A stretch of DNA of 64,000 nt, from the NCBI RefSeq assembly GCF_000010185.1, contig NC_010376.1, forward strand, positions 1,311,501 through 1,375,500, given 5' to 3'. This document shows positions 53,174 through 61,820 of this stretch, piece after piece. The translations under genes and the position numbers were made by a program. Every line of letters starts with the position of its first letter. The first letter of the stretch is position 1. The stretch is from Finegoldia magna ATCC 29328. Lineage in GTDB: Bacteria; Bacillota; Clostridia; Tissierellales; Peptoniphilaceae. The notes under the pieces are model-generated. The model was not told the origin of the DNA. It made no database searches and saw nothing but the letters and a program-made list of their open reading frames with translations.

Positions 53174-53686
53174 CTATTTAAATCTCGAATGAGATAATCT
53201 ACTTGCCGCAGCCGCTGCAATCGCAGCCACTATATCATCCAAAAACGTGTTAACGCAATCAGTTTTTTCCACGTCTAATTCCTTTATAATTCCGATTTTT
53301 TCCTTATCCAAATACCCAAAATTAGTAAAACCAATCGAACCGTACACGTTAATAATAGACAAAGCCAACACTTCATCGATTCCATAAAGACCTTCATCTG
53401 ATTCAATAATCTTTTGAATAGGATCGTCAAATAATTTCTTGTCGCAAGCCTTGTCGATTGCAATCCCTGTCAAAACGCATTGCAGCACTTCTCGTTTTTC
53501 TAGAACTCTCTCTACATTTTCAGTGCAAAGTTGCATCGTCAAATTAGGATAGTATTTTTCTTGTAAAGTAAACACTATTTTTGAAATATCTTCTATCTCA
53601 ACGCCTCTTTCTTGCAATTGGCGAATTGTAATTTCTTTTAATTCTTGAATAGTATAAGGATATTCTGAAACTTTTTTTCTGCCCAT
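53174..53686 (-). CDS. Phosphatidylglycerophosphatase A-family protein (YutG-like)
   Basis: 170 aa. Conserved PgpA-family C-terminal half: YGSIGFTNFGYLDK near residue 114 and VNTFLDDIVAAIAAAAASRLSH near 144, with the acidic/Asn residues of the family. It is the soluble, YutG-type form without clear membrane helices. Possible role in phosphatidylglycerol synthesis. 8 nt upstream of the ABC-like gene, so same operon. Confidence 0.85.
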   Translation of the reverse strand: MGRKKVSEYPYTIQELKEITIRQLQERGVEIEDISKIVFTLQEKYYPNLTMQLCTENVERVLEKREVLQCVLTGIAIDKACDKKLFDDPIQKIIESDEGLYGIDEVLALSIINVYGSIGFTNFGYLDKEKIGIIKELDVEKTDCVNTFLDDIVAAIAAAAASRLSHSRFK

Positions 53687-53800
53687 GCTACCTCCTAGTA
53701 ATATCTCTATACTATATTTTACCCAAAATTCAAGAGTTTTACACTAATTTTTATCATAAATAATGATTTTCAAATTTTTAATCAAAAATATCAGGAAATA

Positions 53801-53831
53801 TTAAAAATGACCCCTATTTTTTGGAGCCATT
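53801..53831 (-). terminator. Terminator after lipoprotein gene
   Basis: Stem AATGGCTCC / GGGGTCATT with two G-T pairs, followed by TTTAAT on the minus strand. Confidence 0.65.
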
Positions 53832-53840
53832 TCGTGTAAA

Positions 53841-54563
53841 TTATTTCTCAATATATGATTTTATAAAGTAATTTCCGTCCTTATTTTCAAGTGTAAGAGT
53901 CGCATAGTTGTTTTTTAATACCAAATCATTGCCTTTGATTTCTCCTTCATTTGGATAAAAAGTGCCTATGCCAACATCGCTTACAAATGTATAATAAGCG
54001 TTGTTTTCTTTCAAATACAAGCACATTCCTTTGCTTTTAACATCGTCTGAAACAATCCCTGCGTATTTTTTCAACGTAGCATCTACGAGATTTTTGTCTA
54101 TTTCAACTAACGGCATTAGTTTAGCTGATAATTCGAATTCTGAAAAACTATCTAGTTTTTTCAATTTTTCAAGAGTAGTTTTGAATTCATCAGAATTTTC
54201 TTCCAAGACTTTACTTGGAAAATATTTGATAAAACTATCCAAATCTATTTCTTTTGGATCGTTGTAACTTCCTGCCTTGAAGAAATTCGAAGTTATGTTT
54301 ATATTTCCATCAAATTCTGATCCAGGAAATTTTTCCACAAATACTTTTTTAATTTGATTGACCTCGTCATCTGTAAGCTTTCTATCTTTTCCTGTCTTTA
54401 TCCCTTTAAAAGCTTGTTCAAAGTAATTTCCAACCCATTTTTGTTGTTCTTCAGTTAATTTGATATTTTCTTTTTCCACATTATTTTTACTACAAGATGC
54501 TAGAAATATTATCGCAAATAATAAAACAACCGAAAATTTTAAAAACTTATGTAATCTTTTCAT
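53841..54563 (-). CDS. Lipoprotein of unknown function
   Basis: 240 aa. Signal peptide with lipobox FLASC (Cys near residue 24). The mature part is charged and rich in K, E and D, with two halves: helical (LTEEQQKWVGNYFEQAFKGI; DDEVNQIKKVFVEKFPGSEF) and a C-terminal beta region (YYTFVSDVGIGTFYPNEGEI...LENKDGNYFIKSY). No family recognised. ATG 54563 chosen because of the strong AAAGGGGGAG; the longer reading would put 17 residues before the signal peptide. Lies after the phosphatase and its terminator. Confidence 0.8.
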   Translation of the reverse strand: MKRLHKFLKFSVVLLFAIIFLASCSKNNVEKENIKLTEEQQKWVGNYFEQAFKGIKTGKDRKLTDDEVNQIKKVFVEKFPGSEFDGNINITSNFFKAGSYNDPKEIDLDSFIKYFPSKVLEENSDEFKTTLEKLKKLDSFSEFELSAKLMPLVEIDKNLVDATLKKYAGIVSDDVKSKGMCLYLKENNAYYTFVSDVGIGTFYPNEGEIKGNDLVLKNNYATLTLENKDGNYFIKSYIEK

Positions 54564-54614
54564 AAATACTCCCCCTTTGTTTGAGTAATTTATACCCAGA
54601 TTTTTAAAATTCAT

Positions 54615-54648
54615 AACAAAAATATCCCCTCAATATAAATTGAGAGGA
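54615..54648 (-). terminator. Terminator after CWB2 metallophosphatase gene
   Basis: Stem TCCTCTCAA / TTGAGGGGA with one G-T pair and a TATTTTTG tail on the minus strand. Confidence 0.78.
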
Positions 54649-54674
54649 TACCTAAAATTTAGAAGTTTATGGGA

Positions 54675-57014
54675 TTACTTTATGATATTTGTTAATTGAG
54701 TAATTACATCTTCAGATACTGATTTTTCTCCACCAATTACATAAGATTTGTTGAATTTAGTATCTTTGATGAATTGTTCTGTTTTTTGTCCTAATTTGTC
54801 TTTGTTAGTAAGAAGGATTGCACCTTTTTGTTTTGCTGAGAATGGTGCTGCAACTAATGCGTCCGCAAAGTTTTCGCCACTTGCTACTACGACAACTTCT
54901 TTTGCTCCAGAATATTTTGCAAGAAGAATACTTGTTTCGTATCTGTCAGCTCCGCCAATTCTGTTAACTGTAGCATTGGAGATTTTTTTGATGTTAGCTT
55001 TTGTGCTTTCAGATACTGATTTTTCACCACCAGCTATGTTTATTAATGATGCTTTTGATGATTTGATAACATCTTCAACCGATTTGTCGATAGCGTTAAC
55101 TCTTACTAAAAGTATTGGAGCTTTGTCTTTTTCAGCTGCGTTGTTAAGTGATAATGCATCGGCATAATTTTCACCACTCGCGATTTCCAGTGTTGTTGTC
55201 TTATCGTCGATAAGTTTAGCTGAGATTTGTGCACTTGTTTTGTATCTGTCAATTCCTGAAAGTCTGTCAACTTTGAAGTTTCTCTTTTCTAATTCTTTTT
55301 TCAATCCTTCATCGACAGATTTTTCTCCACCGATAATAGTGATTTCTTTAGCTTTTAATCTAGCAATTTCACTCATTACTTCTTTACTAATTGAATTAGA
55401 AGATACATACAACAAGGATGCGTTGTTTGCTTTTGCAAATGGAGCAGCTGTCAAAACGTCAGAATAATTATCTTGGTTAGCTAATACGACTTTGTTAGTT
55501 CCTTCTTTGAACATTTTCTTAGAAACTTCGATAGCTGTTTGTACTCTGTTTTGTCCAGAAATTCTTTGAACATTTTCATTTGTAGTGTTTGCAGTTGATT
55601 TTTCGATTTCAACTTGATCAACAACTTTTAATGAATCTGTTTCATAAGTTGTAGCAACTATTGACTTGTCAGTCACTTTAACTTCTGTGAAGTTTGGCTT
55701 GTAATGTTGGTCTCTAACTGCCATGTAGTCTTTGAATTCTACTAAATCATAGTGTTTTGAACCTGATGCAGAGTTTGCAGTTAAATATAATTGTCCTTTT
55801 GGGTTTACATATTTTGATGGAACTTTACCTTCTTCTTTTGATTTGTCAGTAAAGTTTCTTTCGCTTTCAATTGCTATTCCACCATCCATCATACGACTTC
55901 TAGTGTATACGTGGTCGTGACCTGCTACTATTAAATCAATACCGTATTGTTTCATCAATGCTGGATATTCTGCTCTTCTTTTGATAATGTCATCGTCATT
56001 CGCATGAGTTGCTGCAGAATAAATAGCGTGGTGGAAGCCAACTACTTTCCATTTGATTTTTTGATTTTTTGTCATTTCAATTGCTTTTTCAATTGTAGCT
56101 TTGTGTTCAGCAGTATTCATGTTGTTAGAGTTTAACTGAATGAATAACGTATTATTGTACACGAAATAATAGTTGGAACCTGCTTCTGTTTTCCCTTCAG
56201 CTTGAAGGTTAGGAAGTGCAAAGTGTTGTGAATATGAATTTGCTTGCGAATCGTGGTTACCAATTAAAGTTGCAAATGTAATTCCTTTTGCGTTTTCTCT
56301 TTCTATATATCCACTGTATTCTAATTCTGATTTAGATGTATATTCGTTGATTTGGTCTCCCAAACTGTACAAGAAACTCATTTGTGGAACTTGTTTTTTG
56401 ATAGTTCCCAATGCTTTTTCCCATTTGTCTCTGTCTGCGTAGAATTTACCAGCACCAATTTGAGGGTCCCCTGCTAATACAAATGTAAAGTCTCCTTTTG
56501 GTTGAGTTGTAAATTCGAAAACTTGAGATTTTTTGCCATTACCATTGTAAACTCTGTACATGTATTTAGTGTTTGGTTTCAAGCTTTTGATATTTACTTG
56601 AGAGTTTGACATATCTTTAAGTTCATACAAATCTTTTAAAGCTTGATCTTTCTTATCTTTTTCGATTTTTACTTTTGCGTTTGATTTGTCATTGATATCA
56701 AATGTTGTGTTCTTGTCAGAAGTTACAGCTTTGATTTTCGTTGCATTTGAAAAATCTTTTTGATCATTTGCTTCTACGATTTCCAAATAACCTTGTTCTT
56801 TACTCTTGCTGTACCAAGTGAAGTTTCTTTCGCTTTGGTCTTTACCTATAGTCAAGATTGGAAATCTTATTTGAGATTCTTCTTGAGTTTGTGTTGCTGT
56901 TGTGCTAACATCATTTTTTACATTAGTTTCAGCAAATGTAGTTGTGTATGTAGCTGTTGTAGCTATAGAAAATACCATACCCAGTGCTAATAACGCTTTT
57001 GCCGTTTTGTTCAT
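54675..57014 (-). CDS. Cell-wall-anchored purple acid phosphatase-like protein with three CWB2 repeats
   Basis: 779 aa secreted protein. Signal peptide 1-28 (ends TTTFAE), fibronectin III-like purple acid phosphatase N-domain about 55-170, calcineurin-like metallophosphatase about 175-450 with ligands in LAGDPQIG, YSLGDQIN, IGNHDS, GFHHAIYS and AGHDHVYTRS, then three CWB2 units about 485-779 (IISGQ/RISGQNRVQTA, ITIIGGEKSVDEGL, NIAGGEKSVSEST, YVIGGEKSVSEDV). An extracellular phosphatase held on the wall by CWB2. The start overlaps the upstream YibE/F stop by one base (TAATG) with AGGGGG before it, so it is coupled to that gene. Confidence 0.93.
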   Translation of the reverse strand: MNKTAKALLALGMVFSIATTATYTTTFAETNVKNDVSTTATQTQEESQIRFPILTIGKDQSERNFTWYSKSKEQGYLEIVEANDQKDFSNATKIKAVTSDKNTTFDINDKSNAKVKIEKDKKDQALKDLYELKDMSNSQVNIKSLKPNTKYMYRVYNGNGKKSQVFEFTTQPKGDFTFVLAGDPQIGAGKFYADRDKWEKALGTIKKQVPQMSFLYSLGDQINEYTSKSELEYSGYIERENAKGITFATLIGNHDSQANSYSQHFALPNLQAEGKTEAGSNYYFVYNNTLFIQLNSNNMNTAEHKATIEKAIEMTKNQKIKWKVVGFHHAIYSAATHANDDDIIKRRAEYPALMKQYGIDLIVAGHDHVYTRSRMMDGGIAIESERNFTDKSKEEGKVPSKYVNPKGQLYLTANSASGSKHYDLVEFKDYMAVRDQHYKPNFTEVKVTDKSIVATTYETDSLKVVDQVEIEKSTANTTNENVQRISGQNRVQTAIEVSKKMFKEGTNKVVLANQDNYSDVLTAAPFAKANNASLLYVSSNSISKEVMSEIARLKAKEITIIGGEKSVDEGLKKELEKRNFKVDRLSGIDRYKTSAQISAKLIDDKTTTLEIASGENYADALSLNNAAEKDKAPILLVRVNAIDKSVEDVIKSSKASLINIAGGEKSVSESTKANIKKISNATVNRIGGADRYETSILLAKYSGAKEVVVVASGENFADALVAAPFSAKQKGAILLTNKDKLGQKTEQFIKDTKFNKSYVIGGEKSVSEDVITQLTNIIK

Positions 57015-58129
57015 TAATTTTCCCCCTTAAGATTATATATAATTGATGAGAATAATGATGTCACTGGCACCATTATAATCACAACGACCGTACCTATCAG
57101 CCCTTTTGTGATTTCCACTGAAAAGAAATCAGAATTTACAAGCTGATTAAAACTTACTCCGTGCGATATCAAAACCATAATCGTCACTAGAGAAGCCCCA
57201 ATAAATGCAAACACCAACGTGTTTACCATTGTTCCAATAATATCTTTACCTATATTCATTCCGCTTTGAAAAAGCTTCTTGCTATCCAAATCTGTATTTA
57301 ATGATTTAATTTCTTTCAAAGAAGATGAAATCGACACACTAACATCCATTGAAGCACCAAGAGATGCTATGGAAACTGCAGAGAATAATAAGTTTTCAAT
57401 CCTAAGTCCCCACGTTTTTCCTATCAAAATCAACGTTTCTACATTTTCCATATTGTGTCCAGAAACATACAAAACTTTTCCAATGATTTTGACCATAATT
57501 GCCGCTATCAAAAATGAAGTTCCTATCGATATCATATTCACCAAAGTCATTTTACTGTATCCATACAACACCACTAGAGAATAGACTGCACACAAAATTA
57601 CAGTTATAATCGTAATCAAAATATTATTGTATCCATTCATCAAAAGCGCCACATCAAAAAATAAAATTATGTAAATACTTACAAATAAAGCTATCGCACT
57701 TTTGAGGCCTTTTATCCCAGCAATCACAGCCAAAAATATTACAAATAATGCTATAATCACAAAAATTCTTATACTTCTATCGTAGTTGTACACGGAATAG
57801 TAATAATCATCAGTTGAACCTGAATTTTGATTTTGAATTAGAATAACATTACTTTCTTTGTGAACTTTAATGCTGTGTGTGTTCACAAGTTCGTTATCCA
57901 ACTCCACAACTTTTCCAGTTTTTAAAATCTTAGCTTTAATCTTCTGAACGCCGACAGGTTTAGAATTGTCCGGATAATCTAGCGATTCATCCACAACTTC
58001 CACTACCTTCGCTCGCAGATATTCCACACCCTTGTAACTAATCAAGCTTTCGTTATCATCTAGTCTTTTATTCAAAAAGAAAATTACCACCAAAAGCAAG
58101 ATTAAAATTACATTAACAATTTTCTTCAA
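57014..58129 (-). CDS. YibE/F-family membrane protein (copy 2)
   Basis: 371 aa. N-terminal signal-anchor (residues 5-20), an extracytoplasmic beta domain (DNSKPVGVQKIKAKILKTGKVVELDNEL), then about seven helices with the family core GASMDVSVSISSSLKEI and SGMNIGKDIIGTMVNTLVFAFIGASL. YibE/F function is unknown. About half identical by eye to the next gene, from which it arose by tandem duplication. Confidence 0.88.
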   Translation of the reverse strand: MKKIVNVILILLLVVIFFLNKRLDDNESLISYKGVEYLRAKVVEVVDESLDYPDNSKPVGVQKIKAKILKTGKVVELDNELVNTHSIKVHKESNVILIQNQNSGSTDDYYYSVYNYDRSIRIFVIIALFVIFLAVIAGIKGLKSAIALFVSIYIILFFDVALLMNGYNNILITIITVILCAVYSLVVLYGYSKMTLVNMISIGTSFLIAAIMVKIIGKVLYVSGHNMENVETLILIGKTWGLRIENLLFSAVSIASLGASMDVSVSISSSLKEIKSLNTDLDSKKLFQSGMNIGKDIIGTMVNTLVFAFIGASLVTIMVLISHGVSFNQLVNSDFFSVEITKGLIGTVVVIIMVPVTSLFSSIIYNLKGEN

Positions 58130-58219
58130 TATTTCATCACCTATTACATTGTACGATTAAAATATTAAATTTATGTTTTTCAAAGTTAATAAAATGTAAA
58201 AATTTGTTAAAAAAGCATT

Positions 58220-58246
58220 AAAAAAAGCACATCATTTGATATGCTT
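58220..58246 (-). terminator. Terminator overlapping the end of YibE/F copy 1
   Basis: Minus strand AAGCATATCA / TGATGTGCTT followed by T7; the stem includes the last codons (KHIK) and the TGA stop. Confidence 0.75.
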
Positions 58247-59371
58247 AAAGAAACTATTCTCATTGTATATTTTCGATGCAATAAAAGAAGTCACTGGAAC
58301 CATTATGATCACAACACTAATTCCAATTAGCGCTTTCGTAATTTCCACTGCAAAAAAATCAGAACTTACAACTCTATTAAAAGTATTTGTTCCGTGCAAT
58401 ATAAAAATCATTATGCTCACAAGTGATGATCCAATAAATGCAAATACTAATGTGTTGACCATTGTTCCAATAATATCTCTGCCAATACTCATCCCACTTT
58501 TAAATAATTTTTTGCTCGATACATCTTTGTTTAGTGATTGAATTTCTCTTAATGCAGAAGCTATCGATACACTTACATCCATTGACGCTCCCAATGCTGA
58601 AATAGCAACAGTTGAAAACAGTAAATTGTCAATATTTAATTTCCATACCTTTCCTATTACGAGTATCAATTCTCCGACATTTTCCAGATTATACCCCGAA
58701 ATATTAAGTCCGATACTCATTAGCTTAACCAAAATACTCACAAATATAAATGATACAGAAACAGAAATCATATTGATTAAACTCATTTTAGAATAACCAT
58801 ATAATATCAAAGTGGAATATATTGTACACAAAATCACCGTTAAAATCGTAATTACAATATTATTGAATCCATTCATGATAAGCGAAATATCGAAAAACAA
58901 AATTATGTATATACTAATCACAAGAGCAATCGTACTTTTTATTCCTCTACTTCCTGCAACAATTGCTATGAAAATTATAAATAATCCCATCCATAAGATT
59001 GTACTAAAACTTCTATCGTAATTATACATCCTGTAAAAAGTTTCAGAATTATGATGAGGATTTCTACTTTTCGCCAGAATTACTTTGTCGTTCTTTTTTA
59101 CTAAAACACTATGCGATGCTTCTAGTTTATTCTCCACATTCACAATTTCTCCAGTTTTTCTAATTTTCGCTTTGATGTTTTGTATTCCAACAGGTTTTGA
59201 ATTGTAAGGATAATCCAGAGTTTCATCTACAATATCTACTACAGTAGCTTTTACATAATCAAGCTCAATTCCATCATAGCTTACCAAATGGTCATTATTT
59301 CCCCATTTTAAATTTATTATAAAAATCAGAGCCAAAATTAGTCCTAAAAATATATTACAAATTTTTTTCAA
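58232..59371 (-). CDS. YibE/F-family membrane protein (copy 1)
   Basis: 379 aa, same architecture as the neighbouring copy: N-terminal anchor, beta domain (SKPVGIQNIKAKIRKTGEIVNVENKLEASHSVLV), seven or so helices, GASMDVSVSIASALREI and SGMSIGRDIIGTMVNTLVFAFIGSSL. The two copies align from end to end without large gaps. Separated by 102 bp that hold a terminator, so each has separate transcription. Confidence 0.88.
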   Translation of the reverse strand: MKKICNIFLGLILALIFIINLKWGNNDHLVSYDGIELDYVKATVVDIVDETLDYPYNSKPVGIQNIKAKIRKTGEIVNVENKLEASHSVLVKKNDKVILAKSRNPHHNSETFYRMYNYDRSFSTILWMGLFIIFIAIVAGSRGIKSTIALVISIYIILFFDISLIMNGFNNIVITILTVILCTIYSTLILYGYSKMSLINMISVSVSFIFVSILVKLMSIGLNISGYNLENVGELILVIGKVWKLNIDNLLFSTVAISALGASMDVSVSIASALREIQSLNKDVSSKKLFKSGMSIGRDIIGTMVNTLVFAFIGSSLVSIMIFILHGTNTFNRVVSSDFFAVEITKALIGISVVIIMVPVTSFIASKIYNENSFFKHIK

Positions 59372-59431
59372 TTATTCACCAACTCCATCTATATATAATA
59401 CTACAATTTTTTTAGTTTGATAATTGGTTTC

Positions 59432-59468
59432 AATAAAAAAGTTCCTCGGCAATCGCCAAAGAACTTTT
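59432..59468 (-). terminator. Terminator after hydrogenase remnant
   Basis: Stem aaaaagttc / gaactttt with an inner ggc/gcc pair; minus strand tail TTTTTTATTG. A preserved signal from the original hydrogenase gene. Confidence 0.82.
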
Positions 59469-59481
59469 ATCTATTATTGAA

Positions 59482-59985
59482 TTAATATTTTTCTCTTGAA
59501 GAATATTCTGTGTGAAGCAAATGATGTGCTTTTTCTGAACCAGGAGCATCCAAATACTCATTGTAAATCTTTTTGATAGATTTGTTTTCGTAAGATCTTC
59601 TGATTGGTTTGTCCCTGTCTTCTGTGTGAATAGCCTTCATTCTCTTTTCTAATTTCGAAACATTTCCTCTAAGAAGTGGTTGACCAGCTCCGCCGATACA
59701 TCCACCAGGGCAAGCCATGATTTCTATAATTTCGTAGTGAGCTTTTCCATCTCTAATTCTTTCCAAAAGTCTTCTCGCATTTGCAAGTCCACTTGCAACA
59801 GCAACCTTAACTTCTTTTCCTAAAATTTCGATACTAGATTCTTTGATGCCTTTCATTTCTTTAAGTTCCTTGAACTCTAATTGTTCAAGGTCATCACCAG
59901 TTAACATATTGTAAGCAGTTCTCACTGCAGCTTTCAATACACCACCACTTGATCCGAAAATCAATAAAATATTAGACAGAATCAC
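59482..59985 (-). pseudogene. C-terminal remnant of an [FeFe] hydrogenase
   Basis: 167 codons, open, starting with GTG, that match the last third of [FeFe] hydrogenase: IFGSSGGVLKAAVRTAYNML (cf. FGATGGVMEAALR), then GIKESSIEILGKEVKVAVASGLANAR, the third H-cluster motif MACPGGCIGGAGQP and the small-subunit-like tail IRRSYENKSIKKIYNEYL...HHLLHTEY. The first two H-cluster motifs (TSCCPxW and MPCxxKxxE) and all FeS domains are missing. Upstream in frame is a stop codon and then the exporter's terminator, and no ribosome binding site is present. It is a 5'-deleted gene. Confidence 0.88.
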
Positions 59986-59987
59986 AT

Positions 59988-60018
59988 GTTAAAAACGAGC
60001 TGAAATTAAATCAGCTCG
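59988..60018 (-). terminator. Terminator of the ABC exporter gene
   Basis: Perfect stem cgagctga / tcagctcg with a TTTTT tail on the minus strand; it is immediately upstream of the hydrogenase remnant. Confidence 0.85.
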
Positions 60019-60021
60019 CTT

Positions 60022-61596
60022 TTATTTTACATGCATTGTTTTGTTGCAATATTTTTGTACTTTTTTATCATGACTAATAATGAACACGATTTTATTGTCG
60101 ATATCTTTAATAAAATTCGAGAAGAAATCTTCCTGTGATTCTGAATCCAAATTACTTGTTATTTCGTCAAAAATATAAACATCAGCATTTCTCATTAGGC
60201 TTCTAACGATGGATACTCTTTGTTTCTCTCCTCCAGACAAGTTTTCTCCATTTGCCAAAATTTCCGAATCCAAGTTTTTATTCTTCAACACAGGTTTCAA
60301 AACATCCATCGACAATATTTTTTCATCGATAGATTTGTCTTTAACTGTATCCACCAAAATATTTTCCCTCAAACTTGCAGGAATGATAAGTGGATTTTGT
60401 GGAACGTATGCGACTTTTTCTCTTAATTCATCCAAAGATAATGAATTGACGGCCTTTTCGTTGATAGATATTCCATCAACATCTCTGATATTCAACAACG
60501 AACGCAGTAATGTACTCTTACCAGCACCACTTTTTGCGTCTATGTATACGATATCTGAAGGATAAAATTCTTCGTTAATTTCAAATTTGAACTCAGTGTC
60601 CAAAATTTTTACAACAGGATTTTCAAACTTCACTTTGCTAATAGTATTTTCAACAGCAATCCCGTCTTTGTTTTCTAAATTATCTAAAATATTTTCCTTA
60701 TAAAATCCAGAATCCACCTTCAAATTCGTTAAATCGATGTTCACTCCATTTAACGAATACAATGAGTCGAAGAATACATTGATTACCAAAGTAAACACAA
60801 CGATTGAATACAACTTAGCATTTCCAATCGTAACATTATAACTTATCCATATCAACAAAGCGTTTTGCACAAGCTCGTTAAACATTCTAATACTGCTACT
60901 TGCTGCACCTGCGAATTGATTAACGCTTTTGTGCGCTTCAAAAATTTCCACGATTTTCTTGTTGATAAGATTATCAAAACCATCAAACTTGGAGTATTGT
61001 TTCAAAAAATCTGGATTGCTGTAAATATTGTTAAAATCTTGGTAGTTTTTGGAAGTAATCGCAGATAATGAAACACATTTTTCGGATAATTTTTTATTGA
61101 TTAATTTAAATCCAAAAAATGTAAATGGTATTATCGCCAGTAAAATCAAACCATAATAAATATTTTGAATTGAAACAAAAATCAAAGCTCCAATAATTAT
61201 CAAAATGGAACTAACCATAGTATTGACATCGTCAATTAAAAAACTGTAAATAGAATTGGTCAACTTCGAAACCTTAGTAATCAATGAATTGTTTCCCAAA
61301 TTAATCATAGTGTCGTATTTCACGTGAAATAAATCCTGCATAAAATTACCCAAGTTCTCTGAATTCACATTCACTGCTACTTTTTCTTTTAACAAAATCA
61401 GCCCTATTTGAATAAAATAATTTAAAACCATTATCCCAAACAATAAGTACAAATCACTTCTTTGAATGTTGGTAATATCTCTGAAAATCTTGTTACTTAA
61501 AAACGGTACTGACAGCGTCGCCACAACCATAATTAAACTCATAATTAAAGATACTGCCATAAACTTAATGTTCTTTTTAAGAATTACTTTTATCAT
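60022..61596 (-). CDS. ABC exporter, fused membrane and ATPase domains
   Basis: 524 aa half-transporter. Six membrane helices in residues 1-300, ATPase domain about 330-524 with Walker A AKSGAGKST near 360, Q-loop YVPQNPLIIPAS, signature NLSGGEKQRVSIVRSL near 455, Walker B VYIFDEITSNLD and H-loop FIISHDKK. No peptidase domain. Substrate unknown (peptide, drug or lipid). ATG 61596 chosen because AAGGAGAG lies 9 nt upstream; a GTG three codons earlier is too close to that site. Single gene with own promoter, operator-like repeat and terminator. Confidence 0.93.
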   Translation of the reverse strand: MIKVILKKNIKFMAVSLIMSLIMVVATLSVPFLSNKIFRDITNIQRSDLYLLFGIMVLNYFIQIGLILLKEKVAVNVNSENLGNFMQDLFHVKYDTMINLGNNSLITKVSKLTNSIYSFLIDDVNTMVSSILIIIGALIFVSIQNIYYGLILLAIIPFTFFGFKLINKKLSEKCVSLSAITSKNYQDFNNIYSNPDFLKQYSKFDGFDNLINKKIVEIFEAHKSVNQFAGAASSSIRMFNELVQNALLIWISYNVTIGNAKLYSIVVFTLVINVFFDSLYSLNGVNIDLTNLKVDSGFYKENILDNLENKDGIAVENTISKVKFENPVVKILDTEFKFEINEEFYPSDIVYIDAKSGAGKSTLLRSLLNIRDVDGISINEKAVNSLSLDELREKVAYVPQNPLIIPASLRENILVDTVKDKSIDEKILSMDVLKPVLKNKNLDSEILANGENLSGGEKQRVSIVRSLMRNADVYIFDEITSNLDSESQEDFFSNFIKDIDNKIVFIISHDKKVQKYCNKTMHVK

Positions 61597-61640
61597 AATG
61601 TCCACTCTCCTTCAAATTTATAATTCTTACCCAAAGCTAC

Positions 61641-61657
61641 AATCAATTCTATTGATT
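61641..61657. promoter_or_regulatory. 17-bp inverted repeat in the ABC exporter leader
   Basis: aatcaat-tct-attgatt, perfect 7-bp arms. It lies between the -10 box (61676-61681) and the start codon, where a repressor would block transcription. Inference only. Confidence 0.4.
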
Positions 61658-61675
61658 AGAAAACGCTTTACTATT

Positions 61676-61703
61676 ATTATACTCTTCAAAAAAAAATAAA
61701 CAA
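61676..61703 (-). promoter_or_regulatory. ABC exporter promoter
   Basis: Minus strand TTGTTT (61698-61703), 16 nt, TATAAT (61676-61681). Confidence 0.55.
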
Positions 61704-61769
61704 TAGTTATAAGCTTTTCGTTATATTTTCGGCATAATTTTACCTAAAATTAATCAAAATTTAAAAAGA

Positions 61770-61798
61770 TTAACTTAAATCTCATAAAATGATATAAT
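61770..61798 (+). promoter_or_regulatory. Promoter of the threonine synthase-like gene
   Basis: TTAACT (61770-61775), 17 nt, TATAAT (61793-61798); ribosome binding site AGGAGG follows closely, giving a short leader. Confidence 0.6.
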
Positions 61799-61820
61799 TA
61801 GAATAATATTAGGAGGAAAT

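Noticed and set aside
59482-60018. Hydrogenase remnant as a frameshifted but otherwise complete gene
   Set aside because: The sequence upstream of the remnant is the exporter's terminator and coding region in which no reading frame resembles hydrogenase, so the missing part is deleted, not shifted.
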